Source of the DNA: Closterium sp. Naga37s-1
Taxonomy: Eukaryota > Streptophyta > Zygnematophyceae > Desmidiales > Closteriaceae
Assembly (NCBI GenBank): GCA_947471745.1
Contig: CANJKZ010000724.1
Coordinates: forward strand, 5,390,001-5,454,000
Direction of reading: 5' to 3'
DNA length: 64,000 nt
Both the position numbers and the translations under genes were made by a program. The first letter of the stretch is position 1, and every line of letters starts with the position of its first letter. This document shows positions 11,001 through 22,405 of this stretch, in pieces. Under the pieces are notes generated by a model. The model was not told where the DNA came from. It did no database searches and saw only the letters and a list, made by a program, of their open reading frames with translations.

Positions 11001-13687
11001 ATCCGGTACCCCCGCCCCCCCCGGTCCTGCCCCGTCAGGGGGTGCTAGTTCTGAGGGTGTTGGAGCTGAGGGTGTTGGCTCTGGAGGTATGAGTTTTGAG
11101 GGTGCTGGAGCTGAGGCTACTGGCGCTGGAGGTGCTCGTTCTAGAGGTACTTGCGCCGGGGGTGCTGGCACTGGCGGTGCTAGTTCTGGGGGCGCTCGTC
11201 CTAGGGACACTAGTTCTGGGGGTGCTGGAGCTGGAGGTAGTAGTTCTGGGGAGACTAGAGCTGGAGGCACTGCTACTGTGGCCCGACCTCCCCACCGCAA
11301 CCCGACGAGTTTCCAGAGGCTTCGTCGACGAGTTTCCCCACCTCCCCACCGCAACCCGACTAGTTTCCAGAGGCTTCGTCGGCTGGAGCACGAGGAGCGT
11401 GAATGGTTGGAGAAGGAGAGGCTGGGACTGGAGCGGCAGCAGCAGGAGCAGCAGCAGCAGCAGCCGCCGCAGCAGCCGCCGCCTTTGCAGCCGTTGTTTC
11501 CACCTGTGAGTGGCCTTCGGGCCCTTGGAGTTCCTTCCTCTCCTCCAGACCGCTCACTGTCTCCCCTTGTTTACGGTCCTATGTTCCCCCCTCCGGACTC
11601 TTTTCCGGCTGTCTTCTTTCCTCCTCGGTCAAAGTCGTCTCCTCCTGTTGTCCCGCACGACTTGACAGTGCGTTGTCCCGCTCATGCACATCCCTTGTCT
11701 CCTTTTGACGACCTTCGCACTGTCTTATTTCATTCAAATCCTCGTCGTTCTCCACCTCAGTCTGTTTCCCGTCGCCTCCTGAGTCGTCTCTTACAGCCTC
11801 CACCTCTACCCCTATCACTGACTACTACCATGCCACCCGTTCTGTTGTCACTCGTGCTCTCGCCTCTCTAGTCATAGACCCTTGTGCCTCTCCGTCGTCT
11901 GTCTCAGCTCTTTCTGCCACTGTCACGGACTTTGCCGCCACCCGCCGCCTTGACTACGCCGCCCATGTGGTAGCTGTCTGTCCTCTGTCCGCCGAGGGTG
12001 AGTCTGCCCTTAGTTGTGACGTCCTAGAGGATAGGCAAATTGAGCTGGAGTTGTTGGCGGCCGCTTCTCCCCATCTCTGTGCCATGCTACTAGCTCCTGA
12101 GGGAGACCCCGACGCCCTTGACATACAAACTCCTCGCACGTACCGTGAGGCAGTGTCAGGGCAGTGGGCTTCCCAATGGTTAGCGGCCATGGAGTCAGAG
12201 ATGCCGTCTTGGAGATCCACAGGCCCTTACAGTACGTCAACGCAGTTCCCCCACTTGGGGCGAACGTAGTCGACGGCATGTGGATTTTCAAGGTGAAGCG
12301 GCCGTCTGGATCGCCGCCTGTGTTCAAGGCGCGCTACGTGGCTAGAGGTTTCAGTCAGCGTGAGGGTGGTGGCTTCTTCTAGACTTTCGCTCCGACCCCG
12401 AAGATGAAGACTCTTCGGGTGTTACTTCACGTTGCAGCACAGCGAGACTACGAGCTGCACTCCCTCGACTTCTCCACCGCCTTTCTCCAGGGCAGTCTGC
12501 ACGAGGAGATCTGGTTGCGTCGTCCTCCTAGCTTCACTGGCACTTTCCCGTCTGGGACCCAGTGGAGCCTGAGGCGACCAGTCTACGGTCTTTGCCAGGC
12601 GCCTCGTGAGTGGCACGACACGCTGCGCACTACTCTTGCTGCACTCGGGTTTCGTCCTTCGTACGCCGACCCATCGCTGTTCGTTCATTCTGGGCCCACA
12701 CCCTTCTTTGTCCTCGTCTACGTCGACGACTTGGTCTTTGCTACAGCAGACAGGACTGCACTGGCTGAGGTGAAGTTCGAACTGCAGAAGAGACACACGT
12801 ACATTGACCTTGGTGAGCTGCGCCACTACCTTGGCTTGTAGATCACCAGGGACAGAGTCGCTCACACCATCACACTCACACAGTCACACATGGCGCGGGA
12901 GGTCCTTCAGCAATTCGGGCTTCAGCACTCCACCACACAGCCCACTCCTCTTTCCGTTGATCACAGACTCACCGGCCCTTTTCCCGACGAGCCTTTGTCT
13001 AGTGGTCCCTACGCAGAGCTTGTGGGCTGCCTCATGTACCTGATAACTTGTACTCGTCTGGACCTCGCTTTTCCCCTCAGCGTCCTCTCTCGCTTTGTTG
13101 CGACTGAGAGACACCGTCCTGTTCACTGGACAGCTGCTGTGAGGGTGGCAAAGTACCTGGCGACTACATCAGGCATGGGGATTGTGCTTGGAGGGACACA
13201 GCCAGTTGTACTGACTGGTCACTGCGACTCTTCCTGCGCCGACGACGTGGAGACATAGAGGTCCACTCAGGGCTACTGCTTCAGCTTGGGCGCTGGAGCT
13301 GTGTCGTGGAGGTCTACTCGGTCGTCGTCGTCTGTGGCTTCGTCTAGTGCAGAGGCAGAGATCTACGCTGGTGCCATGGTAGCGCAGGACCTTCGCTGGT
13401 TGACTTTCTTGCTTACTGACCTTGGTGAGCAGCCAAGCTCTGCACCGACCTTGTTCACTGACAACAAGGCCATGATCTTCCTGTGTCGAGAGCCTCGACT
13501 GGAGAGCAGAGTGAAGCACATCGACGTCAGGTACTTTCTCCTGCGAGAGTTGCAGCGACGTGGCCAGGCACGCTTGGACTTCGTGGCCTCAGAGGCCAAC
13601 ACTGCAGACATCTTCACCAAGGCTCTTCCGCCTGGTGACCACCACAGGTTCTATTTTCAGTAAGGCCTTGTTGACGTAGGCTCTTGA
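8035..13687 (+). pseudogene. Copia gag-pol polyprotein, multiply disrupted
   Basis: Gag starts with ATG at 8035 (MVAPHVLRFDAEGRALEFPS) and contains SRDAAACIALSSLLP and SLGRLFLPFLFPD, shared with the minus-strand copy. A zinc-knuckle-like CGRFHAPGQC lies near 9222. The protease motif DSGAS is at 9579-9593. The GAG-pre-integrase motif WHHRLGHPSLPRL is near 10047. Integrase acidic residues lie in VVDDYSHYT (10306), HSDHGGEF (10435) and NGVAERR (10538). RT has YVDD at 12719-12730 and RNase H ends near 13660. Damage includes frameshifts around 8640 and 9600-9950 and stops at about 10652, 12379, 12839, 13256 and 13661. Several of the stops are TAG where the sister copy has CAG. The original stop is probably TGA at 13685-13687. 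Confidence 0.9.
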
Positions 13688-13895
13688 CTACAGTAGTCTA
13701 GTCTCTTGTTACTTGCTGTACTTCTATATATGTCTGCAAACTCTTGAACTGGTCTTGTGGCCTCTTGTTTTTTCTCAGAATGTGTGGTGACTTCGTGATC
13801 CACCCTGAGCTTGTTGTGTTTCTTTTCTTGGCTGGTCTTGTGACCACATGCATGTCATGCTTATTTTGATGCCCCTCACTTAGCCTATGGGGGTG

Positions 13896-13921
13896 TGTCA
13901 AACTATGTTTGTAGATATAGT
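13896..13921 (+). repeat. First part of the copia 3' LTR, before the TRIM insertion
   Basis: The segment starts TGTCAAACTATG after the polypurine tract and ends with ATAGT (13917-13921), the target site duplicated by the TRIM. The LTR resumes at 15814. Confidence 0.82.
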
Positions 13922-14119
13922 TGTCAGAATAGTAGCTAGTAGAGACTAGGGTTTGTGAGAGAGAGTTGACCAAAGAGGAGGGGTTTGCACTATAGAATGC
14001 AATACAACTTATAGGAAACAAGGGAGGTGGTGAAGGGGGGTAGACCACCTAAGAGAAGATGGGTGATACTACACTAACTAACTAAACATGCAATTATATA
14101 AGAATATTACATTCTGACA
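13922..14119 (-). repeat. TRIM 3' LTR
   Basis: This 198-bp LTR has TGTCAGAAT and ATTCTGACA at its ends. The adjacent polypurine tract at 14120-14128 (minus AAGGGGGGA) identifies it as the 3' LTR in minus orientation. Confidence 0.92.
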
Positions 14120-14851
14120 TCCCCCCTTAATTGCATGCCAGTGTAGCCAGTGAAGGTGTCACCGCATATGCAAGGGATGCATATGCAATAACAGTAGAGT
14201 GCGGTGCTGTGAAGTAGTATAGAAAATAGCTAAGAATGCATTGAAGTAGATAGATAAGAAGTAGTGTAGGAAGTGTAGCCAGTAGCGAAGTGTCGGTTGC
14301 AAAGGGGTGTAGAAAGGGGGAAATATGTGGGAGCGGTTGGGATGAAGGGGGAAAAGCACCGAAGGGCGAAATGTGGGATTCGAAAAAATCCCAACCTCGA
14401 GCCGCACATTGGAAATGTGCAAGCCGAGGTTGGGTAAGGTCACCCACGCCCACTCACTCGATGCCTATTGTTCAGTATTCTTTCATACTAGTGCAGGGCT
14501 GTCATCCTAGCTACTACACGCGGTGGCACAGCACTAAGAAGGAACCGGTGGGGTGAGGGAGTAATCCCGTTCATGTGAGTGACTGAGGCAGGGCAGCACA
14601 GAGCAGGGAGTGTTGAAGAAGAACAACAGGAAGAAGAGCAGGTGCTGGTGAGGGTCACACACTCCGACAAAGGGGCTCATCTCGAAGGGCAAGCAACACC
14701 GTGCCGCAGCTGGGCCCACCGCCGGGTACGGTGGAATGCCCGCCTGCGGTTTAACCCCCGCAGTGGATGCCCGGTGTGTGCGCGCGACGAGGAACGACGG
14801 CGCCCAGAAACGACGGATAGAGAATAGACAAGGAGAAACCAGAAAATGCGA

Positions 14852-14853
<2 letters not shown>

Positions 14854-14932
<79 letters not shown>
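14854..14932. repeat. (CT)n microsatellite inside the TRIM
   Basis: An uninterrupted CT dinucleotide run of roughly 40 units, followed shortly by a C-rich run at about 14958-14974. Confidence 0.95.
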
Positions 14933-14937
<5 letters not shown>

Positions 14938-15593
14938 CCCCCTTAACCTCTCTCTCCTCCCCCCCCCCCCCCCCGTTCAGCAACCAGTGCTGCAGGAAGA
15001 GAGGAAGAGGGAAAGGAGGGACGGGTTGTTGGCGGTTCACACCCGTCACCCCCACATCTCCCCTTCCTCCCTCCCCACGACGGAAGCCGCAGAAGGGAGG
15101 GCGGGTGGGGGGGCGGCGTTAGCTGCTGCTTGCGCTCCGCTGGCGCCTGGCGCTGGCGCTGGGCCGCTGGCGCTGGTCGCAGGTGCTGGCGCTGGCGGTC
15201 CGCGCTGGCGCTGGCGCTCGCGGCTGGTCGTTGCGCTGGCGCGCGCGCCGCTGGCGCTCGTCGCTGGCGTCCGCGCACGCGCTGGCGTTGGTCGTAGGGG
15301 CAGGCGCTGGCGCTCGTAGCTGGCGGATCGCGGGGCGACGGGGGGGGGGGGGAGGGTGAGCCGCGGTCGACGGGAAGGGGGGCGCCGCGGTCGACGGGAA
15401 CCAGGGCGCCGCGGCGACGGAAATCGGGACGGGGAGGCGCTTGGGCGCGACCGGGCAGAGCGCGACGAGCACGACGGAAATCGGGACGCGCAGGCGCCTC
15501 GGGCGCGACCAGCGACGAAATAAAAGTACTAGCGCATCTCGCGCTCTACTATGGGTGGGCCCATGTTCCGTGAAGAAAAAGGTAGGTCCTTAG

Positions 15594-16099
15594 ACCGTTT
15601 TACTACTCTGTACCATGTCGAAATAGTAGCTAGTAGAGACTAGGGTTTGTGAGAGAGAGTTGGCCAAAGAGGAGGGGTTTGCACTATAGAATGCAATATA
15701 ACTTATAGGAAACGAGGGAGGTGGTGAAGGGAGGTAGACCACCTAAGAGAAGATGGGTGATACTACACTAACTAACTAAACATGCAATTATACAAGAATA
15801 TTACATTCTGACAATAGTATGCTCTAGTGAGTTGCATTTTAGGGGGTACAAAACTTTCTCGACACTTTGGTTGTATCCCCTCCTTTGACCTGCATGCTTG
15901 CTCTTGCTAAGTTGTGATCACTGTACTGCTTGTGCTTTTATAACTCTGCATGTGAACTGGCTTTGTGGCCGCTTGCTGGTGCTCAGAATGCGTGGTGATC
16001 TTGAGATCCACCCTGAGCTTGCTTTGCTTGTTTTCTTGCCTGACTGGTCTTGTGGCCGTCCGTTGTGTTTGCTATCCCCCACTTTGCCTATGAGGGTGT
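15594..16099. repeat. Left copy of a ~0.5-kb duplicated block
   Basis: The block contains, in order, the TRIM PBS edge (CCGTTTTACT), the TRIM 5' LTR, the end of the copia 3' LTR, the host-copia 3' tail and its polypurine tract (cctatgagggtg). The same series recurs at 22406-22918 with small indels, in the same orientation. Because the block spans junctions between nested elements, it must have been copied after the nesting. Confidence 0.85.
15616..15813 (-). repeat. TRIM 5' LTR with adjacent PBS
   Basis: This LTR is 198 bp. The PBS lies at 15604-15615, reading TGGTACAGAGTA on the minus strand, so this is the 5' LTR. It differs from its partner at only a few positions, for example GTCGAAA versus GTCAGAA at the edge, which suggests a modest insertion age. 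Confidence 0.9.
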
Positions 16100-16208
16100 T
16101 GTCAAGAAAGGAACTAATGATGTCATTGATGTGAGTTGGGGTACATATGACAAACCCTAACCTTTGTACCCCCTAAGACAAACCTCACTAAGGCTACAAC
16201 ATTTGACA
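16100..16208 (-). repeat. 3' LTR of the minus-strand copia
   Basis: The 109-bp LTR has inverted ends TGTCAA/TTGACA and contains the family signature TTAGGGGGTACAA on the minus strand. Its first 58 bp (plus-strand order) recur at 22351-22408. Confidence 0.85.
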
Positions 16209-16409
16209 CACCCCCATAGCCTAAGTGAGGGGTGTCTAGCAAAACCAAAAGTGTACGGTCACAAGACCAGTCACAAAGAAACAAAGCTCAGGGTGGATCA
16301 CAACGTCACCACACATTCTGAGCACAAGCAACAGTGGCCACAAGGCCAGTCCAAGAGTTCACAAGTGTGTATAGCAAGAGTACAAGCAAAGCAAACAGTA
16401 AACTCAAGC

Positions 16410-19400
16410 CTATACACGACTAGAACCTGTGTCAACAAGGCCTAACTGCACACAACACCTCTGGTGGTCACAAGGCGGAAGCGCCTTGGTGAAGATGTCT
16501 GCAGTGTTGGCCTCGGACTCCACAAACTCGAAGCAAGTCTGTCCACGTCTCTGCAACTCTCGCAAAAGGAAGTACCTGACGTGAATGTGCTTCACTCTGC
16601 TCTCCAGTCGCGGCTCACGACAGAGAAGAATCGACGCCTTGTTGTCAGTGAACAAGGTCGGTGCAGAGCTCGGCCGCTCACCAAGGTCAGCGAGCAAAAA
16701 CGTCAACCAGCGCAGCTCCTGTGAACAGGACGGTGCCTCCCTGGCGCAACAAAGCGAGCAAGGACGCTGAGAGGGAAGGCAAGGTCCGGGCGAGTACAAG
16801 TCATCAGGTACATGAGGCAGCCCACTAGCTCTGCGTAGGGACCACTGGACTCAAACGGCTCGTAGAGAAGTCGAGAGAGTGTAACTCGTAGTCTCTCTGT
16901 GCCGCTACATGCAGTAACACCTGAAGAGTGGTCATCTTCGGGGTGGGCGCGAAGGTCTGAAAGAAGTCAACTCCCTCGCGCTGACTGAATCCTCTAGCCA
17001 CGTAGCGCGCCTTGAAGACCGGAGGAGATCCCGGTGGCCGCTTCACCCTGTAGATCCACATGCCATCGACTACGTTCGCCCCAGGGGGGGGGAACCTCGT
17101 CGACGTAGGTGCCTGTGGATCTGTAGGAGGCCATCTCTGCGTCCATGGCAGCTCTCCACTGAGAGGCCCAAGGCCCTGACACTGCCTCAGCGTAAGTGCG
17201 AGGAGTCGGTATGTCAAGGGCGTCGGGGTCTCCCTCAGGGGCGAGCAGCATGGCACAGAGATCAGGGGAAGCAGCTGCCAGGAACTCTAGCTCAAACTGC
17301 CTGTCCTCTAGGGCGTCACAGCCAAGGGCAGACACACCCCCGACGGCCAGAGGACTGGAAGGAGGAGCAGCCACAAGACTGGTGGCGAAGTCAAGGCGGC
17401 AAGTAGAGGCAAACTCAGTGACTGCGGCAGTAAGAGCGGAGACAGAGGACACAGAGGCACGAGGGTTGGTAACAAGAGAGGCGAGAACACGAGAGAGAAC
17501 AGGACGGTACGTGCGGTAGTAGTCAGTGACAGGAGTAGAAAGCGAAGCAGTGAGGGCCGACTCAGGAGGAGACGGAAGCACAGACGGAGACGGACGAGGC
17601 GGACTAGAACAAAGTAAGGCAGTACGAAGGTCAGTGAAGGAAACAGGGGACGAGGGACGAGCACGAGGGGAGCGACGAGAGGCCCAGGTCTGAGAAGGAG
17701 GAGGGGACAATGAAGACTGAGAACAAGGGAAAACAGCTAGAGAGGGGTCAGGAGGAGGAAGCGGAGGACCCGAGACGGGAGGAGAGGGGGAGGAGGAAGG
17801 AGAGCGGGAGGGGAGACCGAGGGCCCGAAGACCGGAGACAGGAGGAGGAGGCGGCGGCTGCTGCTGCTGCTGCTGCTGCGGCGGCTGCTGCTGCTCCTCC
17901 TGCTGCTGTAGCGGCTCCAGCTCCTGCGCCTCCTGCTGCTGCGGCGGCTCCAGCCACGGCTGCTGCAGCTGCTCCTGCTGCTGCTGCTGCTCCTCCAGCC
18001 GCTGCAACTCTCTCTCCTCTCTCTCTCCAACTCTAGCTGCTCCTCACGGGCACGGAGAACACGAGCCTGGTGCTGGGTCGGGTAGGGGTGGGGGGGAGGA
18101 GTAGTGTCGGGGGCTGCGGCAGCCCCGGGACCGCCCTCCAAAGCACCTGGCGCACCACCCCCAGAGTCAGCACCACCAACAGCAACACGACCAGGCTCAC
18201 CAGGACTCGAAGAGGGTGCACCCGCACCCCCAGACGTAGCACCCCCAAAGTCAGCAGGACCAGCACCAGCTCCCGGAAGACAAGAGTCTCCTGCAACCAC
18301 GGGCTCAGCTCCAACTCCAGCACCCCCAGAGCTAGCACCTGTAGGGCCCTCTCCACGAGCACCGGCTCCCACAGGGTCTGCAGCAGGCTGCGAGGAGGAC
18401 TGCGGGGAAGGAGGCTGCACCTGAGGGGCGATCGAGGGGGGAGGGGTAGTCGGGGACACACCTGACGGGGCGGGACCAGGGGGGGGAGGCTGTACCGGGG
18501 GAGCAGGAGGGGGAGCGGAAGTCAGGAAGAGAGGGGGAGGAGGAACCGGGAGACCTCGACTGGGGTACCTGACGTAGTAGGGGGTGGACTCCTTGAAACG
18601 GACGTCACGGGAGTCAAAGAACCGGTGAGAGGGAGGGTGGTAAAAGGTGAAGTCAGAGGAGTCCTCAGGGAAACCAAGGAAGACACAGGGAACGGCGCGA
18701 GGCGAGAGCTTATCCGCGGAAGTGTCGCGGACAAGAGCCAAGCAACCCCAGACACGAAACCTCGACGCAACACCAGGGGACCCGGTCCAAAGACTGGTCG
18801 GTGAAGCCTCTGGCCGAGAGACGCGTGGCCAGAGGTTCAGCTGGTGAGCGGCGTACCTAACCGCGTAGGGCCACAGAAAATGGGGGGCACGGGCGTGAGT
18901 CAAGGAGGTGCGGGCGATCTCCATTACTAAGCCTATGCGGCGCTCAGCAACCCCATCCTGCTGTGGGGACTCTGGAAGCGTCCAGGACTGACTAATGCCC
19001 TGCTCGCGACAGAATCCAGCGAGAATGCCGGAGCGAAACTCACCCCCACGGTCAGAGTGAAGACAGCTGACACGACGACCACGAGTGCCCTCAGTGGTAA
19101 GCAACCACCTGATCAGCGTAGAAGTCACCTCAGACTTCTTCGCCAGGGGGAACACAGTGGTGTAGCGGGAGTAGTCGTCAACGACCACCAAAAAGAAACG
19201 CTCGCGCTCAGGGCCAAGGCGAGGGGCGGGGCCCCAGACGTCCAAGTGGAGCGTCTCAAAAGGCTCGGTGGCCGGACGAAGGGAGGAGGAGTGAGGGGTG
19301 GCGCGCAGCCGACCCTCGACGCAGGGACCGCACGGCGGTGCAAGCGAAGGCGGCGGTGACGGCAAGACACGTGGGAGGCCTAAGACAAGACGCTGACGAG

Positions 19401-19609
19401 ACATAGACGCAGACGAGGGAGGGACGGGTGCCCCGTTCGGTGGTGCCACAGAACGGTGGGGTGTGCAAGCGACCGGCAGGAGCACGACGCAGCAACTGAA
19501 CCAGACACGGGAACCTGACCAAACACAGCTACCTGGGGGGACGCAGCAACCTGGTGAGACGCAGGGACCAGACTGGGGGAAGTAACCGGGGCCGGGGGCA
19601 GGAGTCGCA

Positions 19610-19662
<53 letters not shown>

Positions 19663-21516
19663 ACACCAGGGTCAGTGTGAAGTGTGTAGAGACCTGAGCC
19701 CAGCTCCGCGTAAAGGTGGCTAGAGGCGCGTAAGTGTCGCCGTCAACACAAACCGCCGTCTCACCAGAGGGCTCAATCCACACACCCACGTGCTAACTCA
19801 CAAGAGGCCTCACGCCCACCAAGTTCCTCAAGAACGAGGGGACATGGAAGCCAGTCAGAGACCCAAAGGGAACAGCAGGGCACGGAAGAGTAGTAGTGTA
19901 GCGAGCAGTGAATGGTCCCGAAGTGGGATCAGCCAGTGCCACAGAGACTGGCGCAGGAAGCGGAGTAAGTGTCGTGTGGTCCCTGAAGAAGCAGTGCGAA
20001 GCCCCAGAGTCCAAAGTGAAAGACAGTGAAGCGTCCTCCGAACGAGCTCCTGGACTAGTGTCTACACAGGTGCCTACACTAGCAAGAGGCAACTCAGCAA
20101 GACAAGCACCTAAGCTAGCAACACTCGAGTAAACAGAGTCAGAAGCACTAGAGTCAACAACAGCATACATAGCATGAGGAGTTCCTAAGAGATCAAGCAA
20201 CTGAGAAGCTGACATGCCCCAAAGGGCAGGGCCGTACGTCTGAACAAGAGGAAACCAGTCAGGGGCAGGGCCTCCAACGCCGTAGGCCAAGCGAACCGTG
20301 TCAGTGAGCTGAGCAAAGCACTGACCAGGAGGGTGGGTGCGACCACAAGGCTGGCCTCACCTGTCAAAAGCTGATAGGTGCACGAAGGGTGAACAGCACC
20401 TCGCTTAGGCTGACGCTGTGCTGGCCCCGAAACCTGCTGCTGCGGGGGCTGCTGCAAGGGGAGGGGTTGCTGCTGCTGCCGCTGGGCCAGGTACCACGCC
20501 GCTGCCGGCAGACCAGAAGGTGGCTAACGAGCCCAGGCGTCGCCTCCACCAGGTGCATTAGCGGGGTCACCGGCCGCTGCACGAGAGGCCTCTCCAGGCC
20601 CTGCACTCACGCCGCCACCAGTCGGCACGCCACCCCCGCCACCTCCGTCGGCAACGCCTCCACCGCCGCCGCCGCCTGTACCCTGACCGCCCCTCTTGCC
20701 ACCCCTACCCCGAGAACGCGACGAAGCCGTAACAGCAGCAGCGGTCACGTCAGTGGTGGCAGTGGCTAGGGAGGGAGTAAAAGTGGGCAGCTGAGGGACA
20801 GTGCACCCGTGAAACAGTGGAGGGGGCACAGCACCAGAGGCGGAGGCTACTGAGCGGAGGTTGCTCTCGGCGTCCTTGAGCGCAGACTCTAGGACATCGA
20901 TAGTGAGCTCACTAGGGTGCTTCAGGAGAAGCGCGTCACGAACCGAGGCAAGGCGGTCCGGGAGGCTAGTGGCGATGAAGTAGATAGTAATCGCCATGGG
21001 GGGAGGGAGCAGTGCAAGTTGTGCGTCAGTGCAAGCAACGCGGTAGCTAGAATCGAGCGAGCGGAGGTGAGCAATAAAGTCAGCAGAGCGCTCAAACGAA
21101 GCGAGGTCTGGGAACAAGAACGGTAGGAAGAGGCGGCCAAGAGAGACAGTGGTGGGAGTAGCGTAGCGGGCCTTGATCGCAGTCAGGAACTCACTAGCAG
21201 TGCGAACCTGAGTGAAGTGGGCCTCCTCAGACTCAGGGAGGAGGCTGCTAAGAGCGATGCAGGCCGCAGCGTCACGCGACTTCCACGCCGTCAGGTCAGC
21301 ACGCTGGCTGGCAAAGCGGGCTCTAGCAGCGTCGTCAAGGGCAGAGCCTAGAGGGGTAGGGTCGTCGGGCGCAGGAAGGTCACCAGTAGCGTGCGCCCAG
21401 AGGGACTCACCCGACTGGACCTGACTCTCTAAAAGGCGACGCGCGCGCAGGAGCCAGACCGAGAACTCGAGGGGTCGACCGCCAGCGTCAAAACGGAGAA
21501 CTCTAGGAGTCGCCAT
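16410..21516 (-). pseudogene. Copia gag-pol lacking the RT catalytic core and half of RNase H
   Basis: Gag (21516 to about 20524) starts MATPRVLRFDAGGRPLEFSV and shares its core with the plus-strand copy. A protease motif DSGASHCFF lies near 19990. Integrase is long and largely intact (19485-17737) with VVDDYSRYTTVF, HSDRGGEFRSG and DGVAERRIG, where the usual PQQNG reads PQQDG. A Gln-rich and Pro-rich linker follows. RT starts normally, but after HSLDFST (about 16872) the sequence jumps to ESSGPYAELVGCLMYL, so the YVDD region is deleted. A second jump, from GRHRPVH to QELRWL near 16730, removes the first half of RNase H. Several frameshifts are present. Gln homopolymer coding (CAG runs) lies at 17860-18000 and a Ser run at 19615-19665. 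Confidence 0.9.
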
Positions 21517-22340
21517 AGTGGAAGTTCGAGCGACAGGACGCGTAGTAGAGCAGAGGGAGGGCTCGCGGCAGGCCTAAAAAGCAGGCGCAGCGGCGAAGAA
21601 AACGAGCAGACGCGGCAGCGCGAGCAAGCAGGCACGCGTGCAGACAGAGACGAGACAGCACAGCGGGCGAAGGGCGGGCGTGCTTAGAAACGGGCGCAGC
21701 AAGCACTCAGGCGCAGGGCGCAGGGCGCGGGGAGGCGCGGGCGCAGGGCGCAGGGCCCAGGGCACGGGGAGGCGCGGGTGCAGGGCGCAGGGCGTAGGGA
21801 GGCGACGGGCGACGGGCGCAGGGCGTAGGGCGCGGGGAGGCGCGGGCGCAGCGGGCGCGCGGGCGTAGGGACGACGCGGCGGGCGCGTAGGGCGGGGGTA
21901 GGGACGCGACGGCGGGCAGGCGCGACGCGACGGGCGTTTAGGGCAGTGGGGGGAGGGCGCGTCGCGACAAGCAGCGGGGGAGGGCACGACGGGACGACGG
22001 GCAGGGAGAGCGCGACGCGACGGGGGCAGGGGAAGGCGCGATTTGACGGGCAGCGGGGGGGGGGAAACGCGACTCGACGGGCAGCGGGGGGGAAAAACGC
22101 GACTCGACGGGCAGCAGGGGGGGGACACGCGACCGGCAGCACGGGGGAGGGGGGGGGGGAGAAGGTCCCTACGCTACGAGAGTAGTGGATCGGCGGAACG
22201 GGCGGTAACGAACGAACGCGACTAGAGCGGGCCGGCGCTAGGCTCGGGTAAGACGTGCGCAACTATTACGACAGAGTGAGACAGGCTCGGGCAAATCGAA
22301 CGAGGTCGGGAGGAGAGGGATCCCACAGGATCCGAACCTA

Positions 22341-22350
22341 GGTGATACCA
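22341..22350 (-). other. Primer-binding site of the minus-strand copia
   Basis: The minus strand reads TGGTATCACC directly after the LTR terminus TTGACA. It matches the first eight bases of the initiator Met-tRNA PBS. Confidence 0.75.
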
Positions 22351-22405
22351 TGTCAAGAAAGGAACTAATGATGTCATTGATGTGAGTTGGGGTACATATG
22401 ACAAA

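Larger units (their letters stand above)
13922..15813 (-). mobile_element. TRIM-like non-autonomous LTR element, complete, with target-site duplication
   Basis: Two 198-bp LTRs (13922-14119 and 15616-15813) have perfect 9-bp inverted ends, TGTCAGAAT/ATTCTGACA, in the first copy; the second starts TGTCGAAAT. Orientation is minus. The polypurine tract AAGGGGGGA (complement of 14120-14128) precedes the 3' LTR, and the PBS TGGTACAGAGTA (complement of 15604-15615) follows the 5' LTR. The 5-bp duplication ATAGT flanks it at 13917-13921 and 15814-15818. The internal 1.5 kb has no retroelement coding sequence. It contains a (CT)n run of about 80 bp at 14854-14932, a C-run near 14958-14974 and GGCGCTGGC-rich DNA at 15125-15310. 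A third LTR copy lies at 22428-22625. Confidence 0.92.
6720..15888 (+). mobile_element. Full-length Ty1/copia element (decayed) with a TRIM inserted in its 3' LTR
   Basis: The 5' LTR is at 6720-6816. A degenerate PBS (tagtatcacc) lies near 6819, a long leader runs to 8034, gag-pol occupies 8035-13687, and a tail with polypurine tract cctatgggggtg lies at 13884-13895. The 3' LTR starts at 13896, is split by the TRIM-like element (13922-15813), and resumes to about 15888. The two LTRs align over their whole length (AAACTATGTTTGT, then ATGCTCTAGTGAGTTGCAT and TTAGGGGGTACAAAACTTTC). A candidate 5-bp target duplication CCTGC lies at 6715-6719 and 15889-15893. The flanking sequence on the right is the continuation of the host copia tail, which confirms insertion into it. 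Confidence 0.85.
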
